Origin: Tannerellaceae bacterium
GTDB taxonomy: Bacteria > Bacteroidota > Bacteroidia > Bacteroidales > Tannerellaceae
DNA length: 32,489 nt
Direction of reading: 5' to 3'
NCBI GenBank assembly: GCA_031288515.1
Contig: JAITRG010000077.1
Coordinates: 1-32,489, forward strand
Shown here: positions 16,463 to 24,031 of the stretch, piece by piece
Numbering within the stretch: the first letter of the stretch is position 1
Layout of the letters: the number at the start of each line of letters is the position of its first letter
The notes under the pieces: model-generated
Databases searched by the model: none
Told to the model about the DNA's origin: nothing
What the model saw: the letters and a program-made list of their open reading frames with translations, nothing else
Program-made: the position numbers and the translations under genes

Positions 16463-16470
16463 CAAAGATA
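16463..16470 (-). promoter_or_regulatory. Probable -7 box of gene A (TATCTTTG)
   Basis: TATCTTTG on the minus strand fits TAnnTTTG and lies about 55 nt before the chosen ATG at 16408, between that start and the repeat array. The paralogue at 31459 has the identical octamer in the corresponding place. A clear -33 TTTG is not seen. Confidence 0.55.
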
Positions 16471-16504
16471 AAAGAATTATCAGGAATCCCTATACTATTT
16501 CATT

Positions 16505-17593
16505 GATTTTTATTTATTTCCACATAATTCTTACTTGTTTCCGGGCGATTCCTATCTATTTCCGGACAAGTCTTATCTATTCCCGGACGATTCTTATCTA
16601 TTCCCGGACGATCCTTATCTATTCCCGAGCGATCCTTATCTATTGTCGGGTAATTCCTATCTATTTCCAGGTGATTCTTATCTATTTTCGGACGATTCTT
16701 ATCTGTTTTCGGATGATTTCTATCTATTTCTGGGCGATTCCTATCTATTTCCAGATAAATCTTATTTATTTTCGAATAATTCTTATCTATTTTCGGGTGA
16801 TTCCTATTTATTTCCGGATGATTTTTATCTATTTTCAAGTAATTCTTATCTATTGCTAGATGATTCCTATCTATTTCCGGGCAATTCTTATTTATTGTCG
16901 GGTAATTTCTGTTTATTTCTGGGTAATTCCTATCTATTTTTAGATAAATCTTATCTATTTTCGGATGATTCCTATTTATTTCCGGATGATTTTTATCTAT
17001 TTTTGAGTAATCCTTATCTATTTCTGAATAATTTCTATCTATTGTTGGGTGATTTTTATCTATTTTCAAGTAATTTTTATCTATTGCTGGATGATTCCTA
17101 TCTATTTCCGGGCAATTCTTATTTATTGTCAGATAATTTCTGTTTATTTCTGGGTAATTCTTATCTATTTTCAGGTAATTCCTATTTATTTCCGGGTGAT
17201 TTTTATCTATTTTTGAGTAAATCTTATCTATTTCTGGATAATTTCTATCTATTGTTGGGTAATTTTTATCTATTATTAAGTAATTTTTATCTATTTCAGG
17301 TAATTTTTATCTATTTTCAGGTAATTTTTATCTATTTTCGGGTGAATTATATTTGTTTCTATGCAAATTATATTTGTTTTTTGATAATTTTTATGTGTTT
17401 CCAGGTGAATTTCATGTATTTCAGATAAATTTTATGTGTTATTGAATGAAGTTTATGTGTTATTGAGTAAATCTTATTTGTTTTTGAATAAAATTTATAT
17501 GTTTTTGGATAAACCTTATTTATTTTTAATAGATTCTACATGTCTTCAAGTTGACTTTATGTATTTTTCTGCAAATTCTATGTGTTTTTGAGT
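16505..17593. repeat. 21-bp tandem repeat array, about 52 units (array A)
   Basis: In register from 16505 the sequence divides into 21-mers with a near-constant core TTATCTATTT, preceded by GATTC or AATTC and followed by CCGGAC, TCGGGT or similar. Units 1-40 (to 17343) are well conserved; units 41-52 decay into AT-rich sequence that keeps the period with three 1-bp losses (units 38, 44 and 49). Variation is mostly C/T and G/A transitions on the plus strand, which is strongly pyrimidine-rich. Units 16-26 (16820-17050) recur as units 27-36 (17051-17260) with one unit lost, a higher-order duplication. The array fills the gap between divergent gene A and the exported phosphatase/nuclease gene. 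Confidence 0.95.
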
Positions 17594-17621
17594 AAACTTT
17601 GAATGAATAATCTTATCTTTG
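17587..17621 (+). promoter_or_regulatory. Possible promoter of the EEP-family gene
   Basis: TATCTTTG at 17614-17621 fits the Bacteroidota -7 box. A TTTG at 17587-17590, contributed by the last decayed repeat unit, lies 23 nt upstream, at the long end of the usual spacing. Transcription would start near 17626, so translation from the track start at 17603 is unlikely. Confidence 0.5.
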
Positions 17622-17665
17622 ACGATGTGAAAAATACATCTGATTATTCTATGGCAAATATTAAC

Positions 17666-18727
17666 ATGAAAATCACTAAACAACTGGTTTACGCATTATT
17701 ACTCGCCTTTGGGGCATTTTCCTGCACGCAGGAGAAAAGTGTGGATTTGAAAGTATTGCAGCTGAATACCTGGATACACGGGGAGCGTGTGCCCGGAGCG
17801 GCCGGAGGAATCGCCGACCTGATAGACCTCGCCGACCCCGACGTGGTATTGCTGTGCGAACTGGACGCCGGAAGCGAAACGCCCCTGGCGCAACGGTTGG
17901 CTGACGAACTCGGCAAACGGGGAAAAACGTACTTCAGCGACGGCAAGAACCTGCAAACCGGTATCCTGTCTAAATATGCCCTCGAAAACGTCTCGGTACT
18001 CCTCCCTACCATCGAACGCCACCGGCCGCTGGTCAAGGCGCACATCGCCGTAAACGGGCGGACGGTCGCCGTCTATTCGGCGCATCTGGACCACATGCAC
18101 TACGCCCCTTACCTCCCGCGCGGATACAACGGAGAGGGCGGAAAACTGGACGCGCCGGCTACGCACCCCGATTCGATTCTTGCAGACAGCCGCGCTTCCT
18201 GGCGAGACGATGCCATCCGGGGTTTTCTCCGTGAGGCGGAAGCGGAAACAGCCAAAGGACGCCTGGTAATCATCGGCGGAGACTTCAACGAACCGTCGCA
18301 CCTCGACTGGCAGGAAGACACGAAGGACATTCGCGACCACCGGGGCGCCGTTGTCCGCTGGGACGTGTCGCAAATGCTCTATGAAGCCGGCTACATCGAC
18401 ATTTACCGTCATCTCTACCCCAATGCCCTGACGCATCCGGGATTTACCTGGCCGGCCGGCAATACGTATGCCCGGCTGGAAGACCTCTACCCGGCGCCCG
18501 ACGCCGACGAGCGCGACCGTATCGATTTCATTTACTGCTATCCGCAACCGGGCGCCATACCGGTCAAAGCATGCATCGCAGGCCCGCCCGCTTCGGTAGT
18601 TTACGGAAAAATCGCGCCCGACGAAACCGCCGACGCCATCCTCGCCCCACAAAGCGTCTGGCCGAGCGACCACAAAGGCAACCTGGCCATTTTCCGCATC
18701 TCGCCGCCGGCAACATCCCATCCGTAA
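17666..18727 (+). CDS. Secreted endonuclease/exonuclease/phosphatase-family lipoprotein
   Basis: The track starts at 17603, but ATG 17666 begins a normal signal peptide (MKITKQLVYALLLAFGAFSC) and lies after the likely promoter, giving 353 aa. Cys20 after FGAFS suggests a lipoprotein. The mature part has the EEP (DNase I/synaptojanin-like) motifs in order: LQLNTW, VVLLCELD, TGILSKY, VAVYSAHLDH, IIGGDFNEPSHLDW, the region GFTWPAG, DRIDFIYCYPQ and the final WPSDHKGNLAIF. These supply the metal-binding Glu, the DxN pair, Asp and the catalytic His. Substrates of this superfamily range from DNA to sugar and lipid phosphates, so the activity cannot be assigned. The gene is monocistronic as far as can be seen. 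Confidence 0.88.
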   Translation: MKITKQLVYALLLAFGAFSCTQEKSVDLKVLQLNTWIHGERVPGAAGGIADLIDLADPDVVLLCELDAGSETPLAQRLADELGKRGKTYFSDGKNLQTGILSKYALENVSVLLPTIERHRPLVKAHIAVNGRTVAVYSAHLDHMHYAPYLPRGYNGEGGKLDAPATHPDSILADSRASWRDDAIRGFLREAEAETAKGRLVIIGGDFNEPSHLDWQEDTKDIRDHRGAVVRWDVSQMLYEAGYIDIYRHLYPNALTHPGFTWPAGNTYARLEDLYPAPDADERDRIDFIYCYPQPGAIPVKACIAGPPASVVYGKIAPDETADAILAPQSVWPSDHKGNLAIFRISPPATSHP

Positions 18728-18953
18728 ACGCAACCGGACGCACCGGCAAGCCCGCTACCCATAAAGGCCGCGGGCAAGTTTTATGTTGTCAAGCGCCAAA
18801 GTTCAGGCCATCTCCCATCGCCCGGATTGCAGAAAGGCATTCCTAATGAACGAAATTCCGTAGCCATGTCCTAGGCAAACAGCCACAATGGTTTTGCCCT
18901 TTCCTCTTTTTGGCGCGATTCTTCGATAGCATTCACCCGGCGCTGTTTTTCCC
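18728..18953. other. Gap after the EEP gene; no gene recognised
   Basis: No intact coding sequence is visible. In the frame of the remnant at 18954-19181 an in-frame TAG precedes SPGAVFPLRYVL, so the start of that gene, if it was here, has been lost. No clear terminator of the EEP gene was found. Confidence 0.4.
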
Positions 18954-19181
18954 TTGCGATATGTATTGATCAATGGCGTGAAAGTGGCTGTGGAAAATTT
19001 GTTTGACAAAAAGCCTCTCACATTTTATGAAGTTGTTTATAAAGCGCCGGAAGAACATAAAGGAAATGGTAACGTTACTGTCATGTTCAGATCGCAAGCG
19101 GGCAAACATGCCGGAACGGTATTTGCCTTGAAGTCAACAATCGATCCGTGGAAATTTCCGAATTATAAGTTTTATTTCTAA
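18954..19181 (+). pseudogene. C-terminal fragment of a glycoside-hydrolase-like protein
   Basis: The 75-codon frame opens only at a TTG and reads RYVLINGVKVAVENLFDKKP, LTFYEVVYKAPEEHKGNGNV and TVMFRSQAGKHAGTVFALKS. This resembles the C-terminal beta-domain (DUF6805-like) of GH127-type and related Bacteroidota glycoside hydrolases, where a VNGV...E.....FY.VVY.IPEE..+GK..VTV+F.A..G..AGGVF pattern closes the protein. There is no upstream catalytic part and an in-frame stop precedes it. A strong terminator follows 10 nt after its stop, as expected for the true end of a former gene. The family assignment is from memory of the pattern and is tentative. Confidence 0.55.
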
Positions 19182-19190
19182 AACACGTAA

Positions 19191-19220
19191 AGGAGAGGGC
19201 CTCAAAAGTCCTCTCTTTTT
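19191..19220 (+). terminator. Intrinsic terminator downstream of the gene remnant
   Basis: GAGAGG at 19193-19198 pairs with CCTCTC at 19210-19215, extended inward by a G-T and a C-G pair, with a loop of about 7 nt. A run of T (19216-19220) follows. The reverse strand shows only a weak T-rich tail, so it may give partial termination for the rhamnose operon that ends at 19253. Confidence 0.8.
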
Positions 19221-19252
19221 ATGGGCGCATACTGGGGAACCGTGAATTTCCT

Positions 19253-21433
19253 TTATAATACAAGGCTATGCGTGCCGGCAGTTACTTTCTGCCTTTTACC
19301 TTCAGGCGATACGACTTCGGCAGAAGTTCCTTCGGGCACTGTTAGCTGAACCTGAAGCCGGCTGCCTGATTTCTTTATTCCTACCGTTATTTTACCGAAA
19401 TGGGTATCTACTACGGCTCCGACTTCGGTAAGATTGCCCATCTGAGGCTCTACTTTAAAGGTTTTAAAGCCGGGCGACGACGGTTCGACGCCACAGACTT
19501 TCCGGCTTAGCGCCGTCAGCGGGCCTCCGCTCCAGGCATGATTAATCGTTCCGCCACCGAACCCTTCGTCTCCAATGCCCCATCCCTCAAACAGCGTGGT
19601 ATATGGGTAAGCCATCATTCCGGCATAGCGTTCCTTCATGCGCTGCAAAGCAAATTCCGGCCGGTTCATCCGGAAGAGCGCTTCCAATACATACTTCTCC
19701 ATATAGGGGCTGGCGTGGTATTCTTTCCGCAAGACATTTATTATGGCTGGGTATTTATCTTCCGTCGCCAGTCCGGATACAACGGCCATTGCCTGCGCCC
19801 GGTCGTCGGTTTCGCCTTTATAGCCAGGGGAACGATAGGCTGCCCCATTCCAGAAGCGGATGTCGAAACAGTTGGCTAAGGTTTTCATCTTTTGGGTGAT
19901 AAAGGCTACGTCTTCCTGTTTGCCAAGTTGCCCGGCAAACGCTCTTTGCGCTTTGAGGGCTAAGTAATACCAGCAGTTGGTAAGTACGCCCATGTCTATA
20001 TTTTCGCCCCAGTCGCCCCAGTTCCATTCGCCGGTACGTTCGATAGCCAGGCCGCTTTTATCTACTTTCCACACGTCATGCAGGTAACGGGAGAGGCGGT
20101 CGTAAATTACCGGGACAAAAGCGCTGTCGGCGCTATAAAAGTACTGGGTATAAAAACCATACCATCCTACGGAAGCCAGCATCTGGAGAGGCAATTCTTT
20201 CGCCCAGTTACCGGCAGGCACGGGAGAATAGATCACGCCGTCTGCACGCTGCCAGTTCATCAGTTCGTAGATACCTTTAAGGGCCAATTGCTGTCCCGGA
20301 GGAGAAAGTGTATAGAAGACTTCGCCCAGTTCGTTCACTTCGTCTCCCCACCATTGGGCGCGTTCCCTGTCGGGGCAATCCATATAGCTGTCGCGCATGG
20401 TTATATAAAGCGTTCTGGCCGAGCGCTTCCACAATTCGTTATAAAAAGGGTCGTTGCATTGGAACGAGCCGCTGAACTCGGCATTATAACCTGTCTCGCG
20501 ATACCCGGCTTCGAGTACTTTTACCCCTTCCGGGATGATATACCATACCTCATGGCCGTTCATCCATCCATAGCTTTCGTATTCCTGCACACCTTCGCGG
20601 GTGATGTATTCGGCGCGGACGTTATTGGAACTTCCTCCACGATAATTGTCTGTCTGCATATGGATTGTGGCGCCGGATTTTGCTTCTACCCTTAACCAGG
20701 GAGTTACCTGGCAATTGTAAGGAAGCTTACCAATGAGCGTATCGCCGGATTGCCTCATCCCGAAATAAGGCGTTAGCCCGTAATCTTTCCATTGCGGGAT
20801 GGGGCGTTCTACCAATTGCCCGAAAGGGGCGTCTCCTGCTTTGGCTACCGGAACGGCTTGCGGCAAAGAGCCTTCAAAGGCGGTTTGATTCCAACCGTCT
20901 ATTTCCCGCCGGGCGTCAAAACGGATATTGCTTTCCGGCAAACGATAGTTGGGAAACGGGGCTTCCGTATTCTGATAGGCTTCATATATGTCGCACTGCC
21001 AGCTTGCATCAGAGGCAATTTCTATACCGGGAGCCGCCGCATCAAACAGCAGAGCCGCTTTACCGCTATTGATATGGCTAAACCCGTCTTGCCCGAAATG
21101 CCATACCAGTACGGCTATCAGATTCTCTCCCGGCGTGAGATAAGGCGCAATATCTACTACGTCGTAATAGGTATCATGCGGCGAAGGGCCGCGCTTCAGC
21201 CCGCCTTCAAAAACGACCATTTGGTTGTTTATCCAAAGCCAGTATTTGGAATCGGCGGCAATACGGGCTTTAAGAGATTGCGGAACGGTGGCGATATCGG
21301 CCGTTTTCCGGTAAATCAACCAGGTGTTTTTAGCGCTCTGACATCTTTCCGTATTAATCCATTGCCCTTTCCATTCTGCGGCAAACGTATGCTGCGCTAC
21401 CATAAGCAGCGCGAATAAAAACAGCTTTTTCAT
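19253..21433 (-). CDS. Alpha-L-rhamnosidase-type glycoside hydrolase (GH78-like), exported
   Basis: ATG 21433 gives MKKLFLFALLMVAQHTFAAEW, a clean signal peptide, 2 nt after the stop of the gene before; the track start at 21439 is a TTG that overlaps that stop. The product is 726 aa. A beta-sandwich N-terminal region (KYWLWINNQMVVFEGGLKRGPS, Bac_rhamnosid_N-like) is followed by an (alpha/alpha)6 barrel with MRDSYMDCPDRERAQWWGDEVNE (the GH78 DCP.RE...W.GD segment), ERTGEWNWGDWGENIDMGVL, TTLFEGWGIGDEGFGGGTINHAWSGGP and a C-terminal beta-domain (GKITVGIKKSGSRLQVQLTVPEG). It probably removes terminal L-rhamnose from plant or bacterial glycans outside the cytoplasm. It is the last gene of the rhamnose operon. 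Confidence 0.85.
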   Translation of the reverse strand: MKKLFLFALLMVAQHTFAAEWKGQWINTERCQSAKNTWLIYRKTADIATVPQSLKARIAADSKYWLWINNQMVVFEGGLKRGPSPHDTYYDVVDIAPYLTPGENLIAVLVWHFGQDGFSHINSGKAALLFDAAAPGIEIASDASWQCDIYEAYQNTEAPFPNYRLPESNIRFDARREIDGWNQTAFEGSLPQAVPVAKAGDAPFGQLVERPIPQWKDYGLTPYFGMRQSGDTLIGKLPYNCQVTPWLRVEAKSGATIHMQTDNYRGGSSNNVRAEYITREGVQEYESYGWMNGHEVWYIIPEGVKVLEAGYRETGYNAEFSGSFQCNDPFYNELWKRSARTLYITMRDSYMDCPDRERAQWWGDEVNELGEVFYTLSPPGQQLALKGIYELMNWQRADGVIYSPVPAGNWAKELPLQMLASVGWYGFYTQYFYSADSAFVPVIYDRLSRYLHDVWKVDKSGLAIERTGEWNWGDWGENIDMGVLTNCWYYLALKAQRAFAGQLGKQEDVAFITQKMKTLANCFDIRFWNGAAYRSPGYKGETDDRAQAMAVVSGLATEDKYPAIINVLRKEYHASPYMEKYVLEALFRMNRPEFALQRMKERYAGMMAYPYTTLFEGWGIGDEGFGGGTINHAWSGGPLTALSRKVCGVEPSSPGFKTFKVEPQMGNLTEVGAVVDTHFGKITVGIKKSGSRLQVQLTVPEGTSAEVVSPEGKRQKVTAGTHSLVL

Positions 21434-21435
21434 AT

Positions 21436-24021
21436 TCAATCTTTATAAGTAAACGTATGCAAACCGGAGCCTACGGATTGTTTAACGCCGTTTACAATAA
21501 TATCGGCCGTGCAATTGGCAGGGATACTTACTTTCAGCGTTACCTGTCCTTCCTCCCTTGTCCAATGAGAATAAACGTATCCGTTTACCGACCGGTAAGC
21601 GCCTTTCGCCCAGCTCAGCTCCTTCACGAAGTGAGGCGTTATCAATACATTCCTGAAGCCGGGCTTCGACTCGTCATAATTTATACCGGCAATCCGGTTC
21701 ATCATCCAGGCAGACACGTCGCCCATAAATACATGGTTCAGCGAAGCATCATGAAACTGAGGACTCAACGTCCATGTCTCGGCCAAGGTGGCGTACCCCA
21801 TTGTTTCCACCCAGTATCCCCACGAAGGAGCATCTGTTTTCAATACCATCTTCATGGCGTCTTCTACGTATCCGTACCGGGTAAGCATGGCGGGAACCGT
21901 TTTGCTGCCTAATAAGCCAAAATCAAGGAAATGATCGCCCGCCTCCACTACTTCTTTTAATTTAGCGGCTACGGCCTCTTCCCTGCCTTCGGGCACAATA
22001 CCCAGGTAAAGAGCCAGCGCCTGCGCCGTTTGCGTGCCTTCGGCATAGGTATTGGCGGCGGCATCGAAGAATTTAGCGTTGACCAGTTCTTTCAGGCGGG
22101 CAGCCTTCTGCTCGTAGGGAGCCGGGTCTTTTCCTGTCAGGCCGGCAAAACGGGCCATCAGGGTATAATCCAAATAATAATAGGCGGTAGACGTATATTC
22201 GTAGTTTGTAACGGCTTTCCAGTATACCCAGTCGCCCAGTCCGAACGGCAGGTATCCGCCGTCTTTTTCTTTCGCCTGAAGATAGGCCAGGTAACGTTCC
22301 ATCACAGGATAAATCTTTTCGATGCATTGGGTATCGCCATAATAGTTATACAAAGCGTTCGGTATGATAAAGAGCGCAGCGTCCCATACCGGCCCGGGCC
22401 ATTCGCCGTATCCCCACCCGCTCGATGGAATAATCCCGGAAATGCCGCCCCCTTCGAGTTGATTGTCGATAAAGTCGTTCATCCATTTTTCATAGAACGT
22501 AATGCCGTCGAAACCCAGCAGCCCCAGGTCTGCGGCAACATGCGCATCAGCCGTCCAGCCGTTCTTTTCGCGTTGCGGACAATCGGTCGGTATGCTATGG
22601 ATATTGCTGCGGTAAGCCAGCATGGTAGCGTCCCAGATTTTGTTCATCAGTTCATTGGAACAACTAAAGCTTCCAGCCGGGTTCAAATCTGTATGGATAA
22701 AACAGGCGGTAAGGCTTTCTTCGTTTAGCTCAACAGGCTCGGAGGCTTCTACTTCCACATGTTGAAAACCATGATAGGTAAAGGATGGCATAAAGGTTTC
22801 GCCGGCTTCATCGCCACTGAGGTAATAGATATCCGTCTGGAATTTCTCATACGGTTTCACCGGATGATAGTATACGTCGATATTCCCCTGCTCAAGACGG
22901 CCGTTTTCTTTTAATAATTCGCCGTATTTCAACGTTATTTTCGTGCCGGCAGCGCCTTTTATATCAAGCCTGCATAAACCGGCAATATTTTCAGGGAATG
23001 AGAAGACATACAGCTTATCGCTGAATTTCTTAACAGAATCGGGAGAATAGTAACCGGTAACGGAAATACCCGGCGCCGGCTGCGCCGTAATAAGAGGAGC
23101 GGGCGCTTGCGTAAGCGTGGCAGGCTGCCAGCCGCTTTCGTCGCACTCAGGCGTTTTCCAGCCTTTGTCGAGCCGCGCATCATATATATCGCCGCTATAC
23201 AAATTGTTATATAAATAAGGGCCGGTAGACGTTTTCCAGCTTTCATCCGTACCGAATGTATCTACCGTACCATCCGTATAGGTTACACGAAGTTCGCACA
23301 TCATACGCGGCCGGTTACGCCAGCGGGCTTCATGGAAATTCCACGTAGCCACCGACTGTTCGTTATACCAGCCATTGCCTAATACGGTTGCGATGATATT
23401 TTCTCCCGGTTTGAGGCTGTAAGTAACGTCGTGCGTTACGTAAAGAATGCGCTTATCAAAATGCGTATAACCTGGATCGAGGTAGTTCACGCCTACGCGC
23501 GAACCATTAATAAAGGCTTCATAATATCCGGCGGCGGCTATATAGAGGCGGGCCTTTTCTACCTCTTTGTTTATCGTTACTTTCTTGCGGAAAAGCGGAG
23601 CCGGTTCATACTCTTTATCATGGCTGTCGGTAATCCATCCGGCAGACCAGTCGGCAGCGGAAAACTTGGCTGTCTCAAAATAAGCGGTATCGCTTGTCAG
23701 GGTTTTCGTTCCTTTTTCGTCCCATCCTGTTACTACCCAGTAATACCCTGTATGGGGCTGAAGAGGAGTTCCTTCCTTGTATGTTTCCAATTTACCGGGT
23801 TCGGCGCCTAATTTTATTTCATACCGGGAAATGACGGCAGGTTCTTCGCCATCGTTTTCGTAGCTCCAGGTAAGCCGTGGCGCAGGCGTACCTATTCCTG
23901 CAGGGTCGTACAGATATTCGGTACGCAGGTCTGTCGGCGCGATATGCCGGTTCTCCCGGTTACATCGTATCGCAGTAAATACCCATACTACGCAAACAAT
24001 AATAAATAATAATTTCCGCAT
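21436..24021 (-). CDS. Alpha-L-rhamnosidase (GH78), probable lipoprotein
   Basis: 861 aa, the length of multi-domain GH78 enzymes. MRKLLFIIVCVVWVFTAIRC is a signal sequence with a possible lipidated Cys20. Domains in order: a fibronectin-like segment (LRTEYLYDPAGIGTPAPRLTWSYEND), Bac_rhamnosid_N with YIAAAGYYEAFINGSRVG and YLDPGYTHFDKRILYVTHDV, a further beta-domain ending near 430, then the catalytic barrel with IHSIPTDCPQREKNGWTADAHV and FLDFGLLGSKTVPAMLTRYGY, and a final beta-domain (WTREEGQVTLKVSIPANCTADIIVNG). The DCPQRE...W..DA block is the GH78 signature. It hydrolyses terminal alpha-L-rhamnosides. It lies 10 nt downstream of the 584-aa hydrolase gene. Confidence 0.93.
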   Translation of the reverse strand: MRKLLFIIVCVVWVFTAIRCNRENRHIAPTDLRTEYLYDPAGIGTPAPRLTWSYENDGEEPAVISRYEIKLGAEPGKLETYKEGTPLQPHTGYYWVVTGWDEKGTKTLTSDTAYFETAKFSAADWSAGWITDSHDKEYEPAPLFRKKVTINKEVEKARLYIAAAGYYEAFINGSRVGVNYLDPGYTHFDKRILYVTHDVTYSLKPGENIIATVLGNGWYNEQSVATWNFHEARWRNRPRMMCELRVTYTDGTVDTFGTDESWKTSTGPYLYNNLYSGDIYDARLDKGWKTPECDESGWQPATLTQAPAPLITAQPAPGISVTGYYSPDSVKKFSDKLYVFSFPENIAGLCRLDIKGAAGTKITLKYGELLKENGRLEQGNIDVYYHPVKPYEKFQTDIYYLSGDEAGETFMPSFTYHGFQHVEVEASEPVELNEESLTACFIHTDLNPAGSFSCSNELMNKIWDATMLAYRSNIHSIPTDCPQREKNGWTADAHVAADLGLLGFDGITFYEKWMNDFIDNQLEGGGISGIIPSSGWGYGEWPGPVWDAALFIIPNALYNYYGDTQCIEKIYPVMERYLAYLQAKEKDGGYLPFGLGDWVYWKAVTNYEYTSTAYYYLDYTLMARFAGLTGKDPAPYEQKAARLKELVNAKFFDAAANTYAEGTQTAQALALYLGIVPEGREEAVAAKLKEVVEAGDHFLDFGLLGSKTVPAMLTRYGYVEDAMKMVLKTDAPSWGYWVETMGYATLAETWTLSPQFHDASLNHVFMGDVSAWMMNRIAGINYDESKPGFRNVLITPHFVKELSWAKGAYRSVNGYVYSHWTREEGQVTLKVSIPANCTADIIVNGVKQSVGSGLHTFTYKD

Positions 24022-24031
24022 AGTTTTCTTT

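Noticed and set aside
16409-16465. N-terminal extension of gene A (start at 16465)
   Set aside because: The likely -7 box overlaps that start, and the paralogue is exactly 217 aa, matching the start at 16408.
16500-17428. Long ORFs on both strands across array A (189 and 297 aa in the track)
   Set aside because: They are a by-product of a 21-bp stop-free repeat. Both strands are open, no RBS or signal supports either, and 20-bp units break the frame distally. Kept as a finding, not annotated as CDS.
16505-17593. CRISPR array
   Set aside because: There are no unique spacers between repeats and no cas genes. The units are contiguous 21-mers.
17699-18733. 344-aa minus-strand ORF opposite the EEP gene
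   Set aside because: Shadow frame. The plus-strand gene has a signal peptide and complete catalytic motifs.
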